A stretch of DNA of 12,931 nt from an uncultured Pseudomonadota bacterium (lineage in GTDB: Bacteria > Pseudomonadota > Gammaproteobacteria > Burkholderiales > Burkholderiaceae): contig CAMLIZ010000133.1 of NCBI GenBank assembly GCA_946480245.1, positions 1 through 12,931 on the forward strand, read 5' to 3'. Below the pieces are notes generated by a model. The model was not told the origin of the DNA. It ran no database searches and saw only the letters and a program-made list of their open reading frames with translations. The position numbers and the translations under genes are program-made. How positions within the stretch are numbered: position 1 is the stretch's first letter; every line of letters starts with the position of its first letter. Below, one piece after another: positions 1 to 7,732 of this stretch.

Positions 1-1
1 C

Positions 2-1672
2 ATGCTGCTGAGCATCCAGGACCTGAAGGTCGCGTTCCGCATGGGCAAGGTCGACGGCGTGCCGTTGCGCGCCGATGCCGTGAAGGGCGTCAGCTTCGAC
101 ATCCCCGAGAACAGCACCGTCGCGCTGGTGGGCGAATCCGGCTCGGGCAAGAGCGTGACGGCGATGTCCATCCTCAACCTGCTGCCCAGCAACGCCGAGC
201 GCGGCGGCCGCATCCTGTACCAGGGGCGCGACCTGCTGCAGGCCGGCCTGGCCGAGCTGCAGGCGCTGCGCGGGCGCGAGATCTCCTGCGTGTTCCAGGA
301 TCCGATGGGCTCGCTGAACCCGGTGTTCACGGTCGGCGACCAGCTGGTGGAGCCGCTGGCGCGCCACATGGGCCTGGGCCGCCGGCAGGCCCTGGCGCGC
401 GCCGAGGAGCTGCTCAACGAAGTGGGCATCCCGGAGCCGAAGCGGCGCCTGGGCGCCTACCCTCACGAACTCTCCGGCGGACAGCAGCAGCGCGTGATGA
501 TCGCGATGGCGCTGGCCTGCGGCCCGAAGCTGCTGATCGCCGACGAGCCCACCACCGCACTCGATGTCACCATCCAGCGCCAGATCCTCGAACTGCTGGC
601 GCGCCTGAAGCAGCAGCACCGCATGAGCGTGCTGTTCATCAGCCATGACCTCGCGCTGGTCGGCGAGATCGCCGACCAGGTGGTGGTGATGCGCCATGGC
701 GTGGTGCGCGAGCAGGGGCCAGTGGACCGCATCTTCAGCGCCCCGCAGGACGCCTACACGCAAGCGCTGCTCGCCTGCCGCCCCAGCCTCGCGCAGAACC
801 CCCCGCGGCTGATGGTGATCGACGACCACATCGCCGGCCGCGCCGCGCGCGCCGACGCGCGCGCCAAGGATCCGGACGCGCCGGTGCTGCTCGAGGTGCG
901 CTCACTGGGCAAGTCGTTCTGGCTCAAGGAGGGCTTGTTCGGCCGGCGCGAGTTCAAGGCCGTGCAGAACGTGAACTTCCAGCTGCGCAAGGGCCACACG
1001 CTGGGCGTCGTGGGCGAGTCCGGCTCCGGCAAGACCACGATGGGCCTCACGCTGCTGCGCCTGCACGAGCCCACCAGCGGCGAGGTGATCTTCGACGGCC
1101 GCAACCTGCTCACCTTGAGCGACCGCGAGCGGCAGGCGATGCGCCGCCGCATCCAGATCGTGTTCCAGAACCCGTATGCGTCGCTGAACCCGCGCTTCAC
1201 GGTGGGCCAGACGCTGGTGGAGCCGATGGCCATCCACCACATCGGTGCCGACACGCGCGAGCGCGAGCAGCGCGCGCGGGCGCTGCTGGAGAAGGTGGGG
1301 CTGGACGGCAGCGCGTTCGCCAAGTACCCGCACGAGTTCTCGGGCGGCCAGCGGCAGCGCATCGCGATCGCGCGCTGCCTCACCTTGAACCCCGAGGTGC
1401 TGGTGCTGGACGAAGCCGTGTCCGCGCTGGACGTGTCGGTGCAGGCGCAGGTGCTCAACCTGCTGAAGGATCTCCAGGACGAGCTCGGCCTGGCCTATGT
1501 GTTCATCAGCCACGACCTCGCGGTGGTGCGCTTCATCTCCGACGAGGTGCTGGTGATGAAGGACGGCGTGGTGGTCGAGCAGGCCAGCGCGGAGGAGATA
1601 CTGCGCGCGCCGCGCGAGGAGTACACGAAGCGGCTGCTCGGCGCAGTGCCACGTGGCTGGCAGCCGGCCTGA
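2..1672 (+). CDS. Fused double-ATPase ABC transporter protein, oligopeptide/dipeptide/nickel family (DppD-DppF-like, as in GsiA/YejF)
   Basis: This cytoplasmic protein should hydrolyse ATP to drive uptake of peptides or related small solutes through a partner permease pair. It is a natural fusion of two nucleotide-binding domains, 556 residues in all. Domain 1 (about 1-265) has Walker A GESGSGKS at 44-51, Q-loop Q99, signature LSGGQQQR at 157-164, Walker B ending D181-E182 and H-loop H215. Domain 2 (about 295-550) has Walker A GESGSGKT at 338-345, Q389, signature FSGGQRQR at 446-453, Walker B D470-E471 and H504. Both sites therefore look catalytic. Each domain ends in the peptide-family extension (AYTQALL, EYTKRLL). 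The ATG at base 2 gives a normal N-terminus (MLLSIQDLKVAF), but its ribosome site lies outside the window. Permease and binding-protein genes are expected to the left. The substrate cannot be read from this subunit. Confidence 0.95.
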   Translation: MLLSIQDLKVAFRMGKVDGVPLRADAVKGVSFDIPENSTVALVGESGSGKSVTAMSILNLLPSNAERGGRILYQGRDLLQAGLAELQALRGREISCVFQDPMGSLNPVFTVGDQLVEPLARHMGLGRRQALARAEELLNEVGIPEPKRRLGAYPHELSGGQQQRVMIAMALACGPKLLIADEPTTALDVTIQRQILELLARLKQQHRMSVLFISHDLALVGEIADQVVVMRHGVVREQGPVDRIFSAPQDAYTQALLACRPSLAQNPPRLMVIDDHIAGRAARADARAKDPDAPVLLEVRSLGKSFWLKEGLFGRREFKAVQNVNFQLRKGHTLGVVGESGSGKTTMGLTLLRLHEPTSGEVIFDGRNLLTLSDRERQAMRRRIQIVFQNPYASLNPRFTVGQTLVEPMAIHHIGADTREREQRARALLEKVGLDGSAFAKYPHEFSGGQRQRIAIARCLTLNPEVLVLDEAVSALDVSVQAQVLNLLKDLQDELGLAYVFISHDLAVVRFISDEVLVMKDGVVVEQASAEEILRAPREEYTKRLLGAVPRGWQPA

Positions 1673-1692
1673 GACAAGAAACCTCGAGCGCG

Positions 1693-1722
1693 TTGCGGGC
1701 TCTCGCACGGTCGTGCTAAATT
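1693..1722 (+). promoter_or_regulatory. Putative autoregulated promoter of the TetR gene, with operator O1 at 1702-1719
   Basis: The inverted repeat GCACG-GT-CGTGC (1705-1716) sits 13 bases before the TetR start codon. Its 18-bp frame (1702-1719) matches the perfect palindrome at 2417-2434 in 15 of 18 positions. A possible -35 box TTGCGG (1693-1698) and -10 box TAAATT (1717-1722) are 18 bases apart, so the operator would fill the spacer. That is a typical arrangement for self-repression by a TetR protein. The promoter boxes are weak matches; the repeat itself is seen directly. Confidence 0.6.
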
Positions 1723-1729
1723 CGCGCCC

Positions 1730-2380
1730 ATGGAGACCAAGACCGAACGCAGCGGGCTCACGCTGGCTGCGATCCTCGACACTGCGTTGCGCATGGCGGC
1801 CGCCGAAGGGCTGGAGAGCCTGACGATCGGCGAGGTGGCCAAGCGGCTGAACCTGTCGAAGAGCGGCGTGTTCTCCCGCGTCGGCTCCCGTGAGGCGCTG
1901 CAGAAGGCGGTGGTGGAGGAGTTCGATCGGCGTTTCCTGCAGGACGTGTTCGTACCTGCGCTGCGCGAGCCGCGCGGGCTGCCGCGCCTGAACGCGATCA
2001 TGCGGCTGTGGCTGCAGCGCGTGCGCACGGTGGCGGCCTCCGAGGGCTGCATCTACACCAAGAGCGCCTTCGAATACGACGGCCGCGAAGGCCCGGTGCG
2101 CGATCTGCTGGAAGACGGCGTGCGGCGCTGGCGCACGGCGCTCAAGCGCACCGTGATCCAGGCCATCGACGCCGGCCACCTGCGCCCCGACACCGACGCC
2201 GAGCAACTGGTGTTCGAGATGGACACCTTGTTCGTCGGCCTGATGCACGACGCCCGCTTCCTGCGCGACAGCCGCGCCGCCGAGCGCGCATGGACCGCCT
2301 GGCAGCGGCTGCTGCGCAGCGAGCTCGCGCCCGGCGTCGACCTCGATCCCGCCCCCACCGGGGCACCTCCCGCACGCTGA
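1730..2380 (+). CDS. TetR/AcrR-family transcriptional repressor
   Basis: This is a one-component DNA-binding regulator of 216 residues, the usual size for the family. The N-terminal helix-turn-helix spans about 31-52 (LTIGEVAKRLNLSKSGVFSR) and is followed by the typical SREAL start of helix 4. The C-terminal half (about 70-200) would bind a ligand and dimerise; it contains the CIYTKSAFEYDGREGPVRD-type stretch around 107-125 seen in many TetR relatives. No Shine-Dalgarno sequence precedes the ATG, and the predicted -10 box would place the transcript start almost on the start codon, so a leaderless mRNA is possible. Matching palindromes before this gene and after it suggest that it represses itself and the microprotein-hydrolase pair downstream. 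The ligand is unknown; an acyl or ester compound acted on by the hydrolase would be a guess. Confidence 0.92.
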   Translation: METKTERSGLTLAAILDTALRMAAAEGLESLTIGEVAKRLNLSKSGVFSRVGSREALQKAVVEEFDRRFLQDVFVPALREPRGLPRLNAIMRLWLQRVRTVAASEGCIYTKSAFEYDGREGPVRDLLEDGVRRWRTALKRTVIQAIDAGHLRPDTDAEQLVFEMDTLFVGLMHDARFLRDSRAAERAWTAWQRLLRSELAPGVDLDPAPTGAPPAR

Positions 2381-2416
2381 GATGACAACCTCATCCCGCG
2401 TGTTCGCAACCTCAAT

Positions 2417-2434
2417 TTCGCACGATCGTGCGAA
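2417..2434 (+). promoter_or_regulatory. Perfect 18-bp palindromic operator O2, likely TetR binding site
   Basis: TTCGCACGATCGTGCGAA reads identically on both strands. It ends one base before the AGGAG ribosome site of the 37-residue gene and lies 37 bases after the TetR stop codon. It shares 15 of 18 bases with the repeat in front of the TetR gene. An extra half-site (TTCGCA, 2403-2408) lies 14 bases upstream in the same direction. A protein bound here would block a promoter starting in this gap or elongation into the next gene. I see no convincing -35/-10 pair; ATGACA at 2382-2387 is a possible -35 box with no good partner. Confidence 0.8.
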
Positions 2435-2446
2435 CAGGAGATCGCC

Positions 2447-2560
2447 ATGTTGGCCTTGCTCGTGATCCTCGCCCTCTTCGGCGGCCTGCGCAGTGTCCGG
2501 CTGCTGCGGCAGTGGTGGCGCCTGCTGCCGCGCCGCAATGCGGACTTCGGCCTGGAGTGA
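2447..2560 (+). CDS. 37-residue putative single-pass membrane microprotein
   Basis: No family is recognised. The reading frame starts with a strong ribosome site, AGGAG at 2436-2440, six bases before the ATG. Residues 1-14 are almost entirely hydrophobic (MLALLVILALFGGL). A basic, tryptophan-containing segment follows (RSVRLLRQWWRLLPRR, 15-30), then a short tail DFGLE. This pattern suits a small inner-membrane protein with its positive end in the cytoplasm, or an amphipathic membrane-surface peptide. The hydrophobic stretch is short for a full membrane span. The gene begins 13 bases after the palindromic operator and ends four bases before the hydrolase gene, so the two are probably co-transcribed and translationally coupled. 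It may simply help translation of the hydrolase. Confidence 0.7.
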   Translation: MLALLVILALFGGLRSVRLLRQWWRLLPRRNADFGLE

Positions 2561-2564
2561 GGCG

Positions 2565-3515
2565 ATGAGCGCCGCCTCTTCCACTCCCGCAGGCGCCGCG
2601 CAAGTGGGCGCGTTCTACGCCGGCAGCCCCATCGCCCGCTGGATGGGCCGCAGCATGCGCGTCGCCCAGCGTGTATCTCCGGCGCTCGCGCTGCGCCTGG
2701 CGATGCGCCTGTTCTTCACGCCGCTGCCGTCCAAGCTCGCAGCCCGCGCCCGCACCGTACCGGCCGCCTGGCAGCGAGAGCACCTGCGCTTCGAGCACGG
2801 GCGCATGGCGCTGTGGCGCCGCGCTGAGCCCGCCAGCGGACCCACGGTGCTGCTGGTGCACGGCTGGGCAGGCGACGCGATGCAGCTGCGCGCCATCGGC
2901 GACGCCTTGCACGAGGCCGGCTACGCCGCGCTGCTGCTGGACCTGCCCGCCCATGGGCGAAGCGATGGCTGGCGCAGCACCTTGCCGCAGTTCGTGCGCG
3001 CCCTGTTCGCGGTGCAGGCCCGCGTCGGCCCGCTGCACGGCGTGGTGGCGCATTCGCTCGGGGCCCTCGCCGCCGTGCATGCCGCGGCGCGCGGCCTGGG
3101 GGCCGGCCGCCTTGCGCTGGTGTCGGCGCCGATCCCGCCGGCGGCGTTCATCCGCGGTTTTGCGCAGAGCTTCGGCTTGAGCCCCTCGCTCGCGGGCGGC
3201 ATGCGCGAGGCGATCCAGCGCCTTGAAGGCGTACCGCTCGCGCAGTTCGAGCCGGCGTGGCTGGGCGAGCGGGTGACCCAACCCACGCTGCTGCTGCATG
3301 ACCGCGACGATCGCGCCGCCCCCGTCGAAGCGAGCAAGCGCCTGGCGCAGGCACTGGCGGGTGCCCGGCTCGAACTCACCGCCGGGCTCGGCCATCGCCG
3401 CATCCTCGCCGAGCCCGCGGTGGCGCAGGCCATCGTGAGCCACTTCGAGCTGCCTACGGCTGCACACGATGGCCACATGCGGACACACGCGGAACCGCAA
3501 GCGTCAGCCTTGTAA
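2565..3515 (+). CDS. Alpha/beta hydrolase-fold protein
   Basis: This 316-residue serine hydrolase would act on an ester, thioester or similar bond; the substrate is unknown. Oxyanion motif LLVHGW is at 96-101. The nucleophile elbow AHSLG (162-166) puts the serine at S164, with alanine in the first position where glycine is more usual. The likely acid is D249 in HDRDD, and the base is H277 in GLGH. A 65-residue N-terminal extension (about 1-70) rich in alanine and arginine comes before the fold; an amphipathic helix near 35-55 may touch the membrane. I chose the ATG at 2565 rather than an in-frame ATG-like start at 2493, because the longer frame overlaps the microprotein gene and 2565 follows a GGAG/GAGG site within that gene's last codons. 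It is probably controlled by the adjacent TetR repressor. Confidence 0.88.
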   Translation: MSAASSTPAGAAQVGAFYAGSPIARWMGRSMRVAQRVSPALALRLAMRLFFTPLPSKLAARARTVPAAWQREHLRFEHGRMALWRRAEPASGPTVLLVHGWAGDAMQLRAIGDALHEAGYAALLLDLPAHGRSDGWRSTLPQFVRALFAVQARVGPLHGVVAHSLGALAAVHAAARGLGAGRLALVSAPIPPAAFIRGFAQSFGLSPSLAGGMREAIQRLEGVPLAQFEPAWLGERVTQPTLLLHDRDDRAAPVEASKRLAQALAGARLELTAGLGHRRILAEPAVAQAIVSHFELPTAAHDGHMRTHAEPQASAL

Positions 3516-3610
3516 CTCAAGGCTTCCGGCGGAAGTGGGCAGTAGCGCTGCGCATTGACGCATTGCGGCTGCCGCGACGCCCAGTCGTGAACCACGTCAC
3601 GCGCCGATCA

Positions 3611-3627
3611 CTGGCACGAAAGCTGCG
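3611..3627 (+). promoter_or_regulatory. Candidate sigma-54 (RpoN) -24/-12 promoter
   Basis: CTGGCACGAAAGCTGCG fits the RpoN consensus YTGGCACGRNNNTTGCW at every fixed position except the first T of TTGC and the final W. The GG (3613-3614) and GC (3625-3626) have the required ten bases between them. Transcription would start near 3638, about 60 bases before the first small gene. In the 95-base gap before it are a direct repeat CGCATTG (3551-3557, 3559-3565) and an inverted repeat CGTG-AAC-CACG (3586-3596), either of which could bind an activator, though the second is very close to the promoter. A hairpin is possible just after the start (3631-3655). Confidence 0.5.
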
Positions 3628-3696
3628 CTTGCCGACCATCCGCCGGGGCGGTCGGCAGTGGCCCCGGGGACCTTCGCAGTCGTAGGAGTGCCCGCC

Positions 3697-3888
3697 ATGG
3701 TCCGCAGTCGCCACCCCCGCATCAAACCGCGCCTCACGGCCGCCGGCCCGCGCCGGCATGGGGCGCTTGCCTCCATGCTGCGGCTGTCGCGCGCAGGCGA
3801 GCGCCTGCCCAGCCGCACCGCGCTGTCCGCCTGGCTGGAGCGCGCTGCGCTGCCGCTTGCCGCCGAAGACCATCCGTCACGCCAGTGA
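3697..3888 (+). CDS. 63-residue basic hypothetical protein
   Basis: I do not recognise a family. The ATG at 3697 has a good ribosome site, TAGGAG at 3684-3689, seven bases upstream; a longer in-frame start at GTG 3658 lacks one. The product is arginine-rich at its N-terminus (MVRSRHPRIKPR) and lacks acidic residues until residue 35. A predicted amphipathic helix runs through about 41-55 (ALSAWLERAALPLAA). No signal peptide or membrane span is visible. Third-position G+C is about 84%, somewhat lower than the neighbouring large genes but consistent with coding. It lies downstream of the sigma-54-like element and 26 bases before a second small gene. A nucleic-acid-binding role is only a guess from its charge. 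Confidence 0.5.
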   Translation: MVRSRHPRIKPRLTAAGPRRHGALASMLRLSRAGERLPSRTALSAWLERAALPLAAEDHPSRQ

Positions 3889-3914
3889 AAGCCGCCGCCA
3901 TGTGGAGCAAGACC

Positions 3915-4055
3915 ATGAAGCCCACCCTGCCGACCAGCACCCACAAGCCGGCTCAGGCCGCGATGCCCGCCACGGTGCAGCGGCCGCCGCAGGCGCGCGT
4001 GCTGCAGAGCAGCCGCACACCGCAGCAGTTGTCGTTCGAGTTCCGCCGCGGCTGA
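3915..4055 (+). CDS. 46-residue basic hypothetical protein
   Basis: No family is recognised. The ATG at 3915 follows GGAG (3904-3907) by seven bases; an in-frame ATG at 3900 is less well placed. Of 46 sense codons, all but two end in G or C, a strong coding signal for this genome. The protein is proline-, threonine- and glutamine-rich and likely disordered (MKPTLPTSTHKPAQ, with PPQAR at about 24-28), ending in LSFEFRRG. There is no membrane span or signal peptide. It lies 26 bases after the 63-residue gene and 17 bases before a hairpin series with a T-tract terminator, so the two small genes look like one short transcript. Confidence 0.55.
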   Translation: MKPTLPTSTHKPAQAAMPATVQRPPQARVLQSSRTPQQLSFEFRRG

Positions 4056-4072
4056 ATCTTCAGCCCCGGGAT

Positions 4073-4127
4073 GCCGGCGCGCGGGTCTGACCCGCCCGCG
4101 GCCGGCAGCGTCGACCCTCGGTTGACG
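4073..4127 (+). other. Two consecutive RNA hairpins after the small-gene pair
   Basis: Hairpin 1 (4073-4106) has an inner perfect stem GCGGGT/ACCCGC around the loop CTG and an outer stem GCCGGC/GCCGGC. Hairpin 2 (4109-4127) pairs 4109-4116 with 4120-4127 through eight base pairs, one a G-U wobble, around a three-base loop. Neither has a T tract. They lead directly into the terminator hairpin starting at 4131, giving three stems in about 120 bases. This could be a stable 3' end, a processing signal or part of a small RNA. Confidence 0.45.
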
Positions 4128-4130
4128 TCC

Positions 4131-4198
4131 AAGGGGAGCGGGCGCCAGGGGTGTTGAGAGCGAACCCCCAGGATCTCCGTCCCGCTCCCCTTTTTTTT
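4131..4198 (+). terminator. Intrinsic terminator with an extended, internally paired hairpin
   Basis: AAGGGGAGCGGG (4131-4142) pairs perfectly with CCCGCTCCCCTT (4181-4192), and the T run continues to 4198. The 38-base apical part is itself foldable: GGGG and GTT (4148-4155) pair with AAC and CCCC (4163-4169) around a seven-base loop, with one bulged T. The perfect 12-bp base and eight T make rho-independent termination very likely. It ends the small-gene transcript and isolates the permease gene, which starts 170 bases later. The large apical domain is unusual for a simple terminator. Confidence 0.85.
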
Positions 4199-4261
4199 CG
4201 CGGTTTCCGCGCCAAAGCTGCCGCACGTCACGCCCGGGCGCACTGCCGCGGGCCGGCGCCC

Positions 4262-4343
4262 TTCCGGGGCAGCGCCGCCCCTCCTACACTGCAGCGGCTG
4301 TGCCCACCCGGCATGGCGAGCGGGCGCCGCCGCATCGGGCGGC
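4262..4343 (+). promoter_or_regulatory. Possible promoter and leader hairpin of the uracil permease gene
   Basis: TACACT (4285-4290) is a good -10 box for this type of genome; TTCCGG (4262-4267), 17 bases upstream, is a poor -35 box. The leader would be about 73 bases and includes a perfect hairpin GCCGCC-GCATCG-GGCGGC (4326-4343), 26 bases before the ATG. The hairpin leaves the AGAGGA ribosome site (4358-4363) free. I could not match the leader to a known riboswitch. Apart from this, the hairpins and the terminator, I see nothing in the 4056-4369 gap. Confidence 0.35.
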
Positions 4344-4369
4344 CGACGATACCTACAAGAGGAATCTTC

Positions 4370-5650
4370 ATGAGCGTGATTCCGCAATGGCGCGAAGTGC
4401 AGGCGCGCCAAGGCGCCGTCGTGGCGCCTGACGAGCGGCTGCCCTGGCCGCAGACGGCGGCGCTGGGCGTGCAGCACGTGATCGCGATGTTCGGTGCCAC
4501 CGTGCTGGCGCCGATCCTGATGGGCTTCGACCCCAACCTCGCGATCCTGATGAGCGGCATCGGCACGCTGATCTTCTTCGTCTGCGTCGGCGGCCGCGTG
4601 CCCAGCTACCTCGGCTCGAGCTTCGCGTTCATCGGCGTGGTGATCGCCGCCAGCGGCTACGGCGGCTCCGGCCCCAACACGCACCTCGGCCCGGCGCTGG
4701 GCGGCATCGTCGCGTGCGGCTTGGTATACGCGCTGATCGGCTTGCTGGTCATCGGCATCGGCACGCGCTGGATCGAACGCCTGATGCCGCCGGTGGTCAC
4801 CGGTGCAGTGGTGGCGGTGATCGGCCTCAACCTGGCCGGCATTCCAGTGAAGAACATGGCGCCCACCGGCTTCGACGCCTGGATGCAGGTGGTCACCTTC
4901 GTGTGCGTGGGCGCGGTGGCGGTGTTCACGCGCGGCATGGTGCAGCGGCTGCTGATCCTGGTGGGCCTGATTGTGGCCAGCGTGATCTATGCGCTGCTCA
5001 CCAACGGCCTCGGGCTAGGCAAGCCGATCGATCCGTCGCTGATCGCCAACGCCGCGTGGTTCGGCGCGCCGCACTTCGCGGCCCCCGTGTTCGACCCGAA
5101 GGCGATGTTGCTGATCGTGCCGGTGGCGGTGATCCTCGTGGCGGAGAACCTCGGCCACATCAAGGCAGTGAGCGCGATGACCGGGCAGGACCTGGACCGC
5201 TACATGGGCCGCGCGTTCCTCGGCGACGGCCTGGCCACCATGGTGTCGGGTGCCGCCGGCGGCACGGGCGTCACCACCTATGCCGAGAACATCGGCGTGA
5301 TGGCCGCCACGCGCATCTACTCCACGGCGATGTTCGTGGTGGCGGCGCTGATCGCGGTGCTGCTGGGCTTCAGCCCGAAGTTCGGCGCGCTGATCCAGAC
5401 CATTCCGCTGGCCGTGATGGGCGGGGTGTCGATCGTGGTGTTCGGGCTGATCGCCACCGCAGGCGCCAAGATCTGGGTCGACAACAAGGTCGACTTCTCG
5501 GACAACGCCAACCTGATCACCGCGGCGGTGACGCTGGTGCTGGGCACGGGCGACTTCACGCTGCGCTTTGGCGGCTTCGCGCTCGGCGGCATCGGCACCG
5601 CCACCTTCGGCGCCATCGCGTTGCACGCGTTGCTGCGACGCGGGCGCTGA
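4370..5650 (+). CDS. rutG: NCS2-family uracil/pyrimidine permease, RutG/UraA-like
   Basis: This is an inner-membrane nucleobase:cation symporter of 426 residues with about 14 predicted membrane segments. The order of motifs follows the family: QH at 35-36 in the first helix, PSYLGSSFAFIG at 78-89, AENLGH at 258-263 and TTYAENIGVMAATR at 302-315. E259, H263 and E306 correspond to the uracil-binding E241, H245 and E290 of E. coli UraA. Stretches such as DERLPWPQTA and GTRWIERLMPPVVTG look closer to RutG than to UraA from memory, but the other rut genes are not here, so the symbol is tentative. The start at 4370 has AGAGGA at a good distance; the longer open frame back to 4151 runs through the terminator and is rejected. 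The first cyclase gene starts 45 bases after the stop, so co-transcription is possible. Confidence 0.93.
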   Translation: MSVIPQWREVQARQGAVVAPDERLPWPQTAALGVQHVIAMFGATVLAPILMGFDPNLAILMSGIGTLIFFVCVGGRVPSYLGSSFAFIGVVIAASGYGGSGPNTHLGPALGGIVACGLVYALIGLLVIGIGTRWIERLMPPVVTGAVVAVIGLNLAGIPVKNMAPTGFDAWMQVVTFVCVGAVAVFTRGMVQRLLILVGLIVASVIYALLTNGLGLGKPIDPSLIANAAWFGAPHFAAPVFDPKAMLLIVPVAVILVAENLGHIKAVSAMTGQDLDRYMGRAFLGDGLATMVSGAAGGTGVTTYAENIGVMAATRIYSTAMFVVAALIAVLLGFSPKFGALIQTIPLAVMGGVSIVVFGLIATAGAKIWVDNKVDFSDNANLITAAVTLVLGTGDFTLRFGGFALGGIGTATFGAIALHALLRRGR

Positions 5651-5695
5651 AGCCGGCGGCTGTCAACGCCCAAGGCCAACCCAGGCAGAGCAGTG

Positions 5696-7728
<2,033 letters not shown>

Positions 7729-7732
<4 letters not shown>

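Noticed and set aside
902..2584. 560-residue open frame on the minus strand opposite the ABC and TetR genes
   Set aside because: It is a GC-rich shadow frame: low-complexity His/Gln/Arg/Ala composition, no domain, and it lies wholly opposite well-supported genes.
3523..3535. Terminator after the hydrolase gene (CTTCC-GGC-GGAAG)
   Set aside because: Only a five-bp stem with a three-base loop and no T run follows; too weak to call.
4151..4369. Longer N-terminus for the permease, extending back to 4151
   Set aside because: It would run through the eight-T terminator and the putative promoter; the start at 4370 has a proper ribosome site and aligns with family N-termini.
4291..4369. Xanthine or purine riboswitch in the permease leader
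   Set aside because: Considered because such elements occur before NCS2 permeases, but apart from one simple hairpin I could not match any conserved core by eye.
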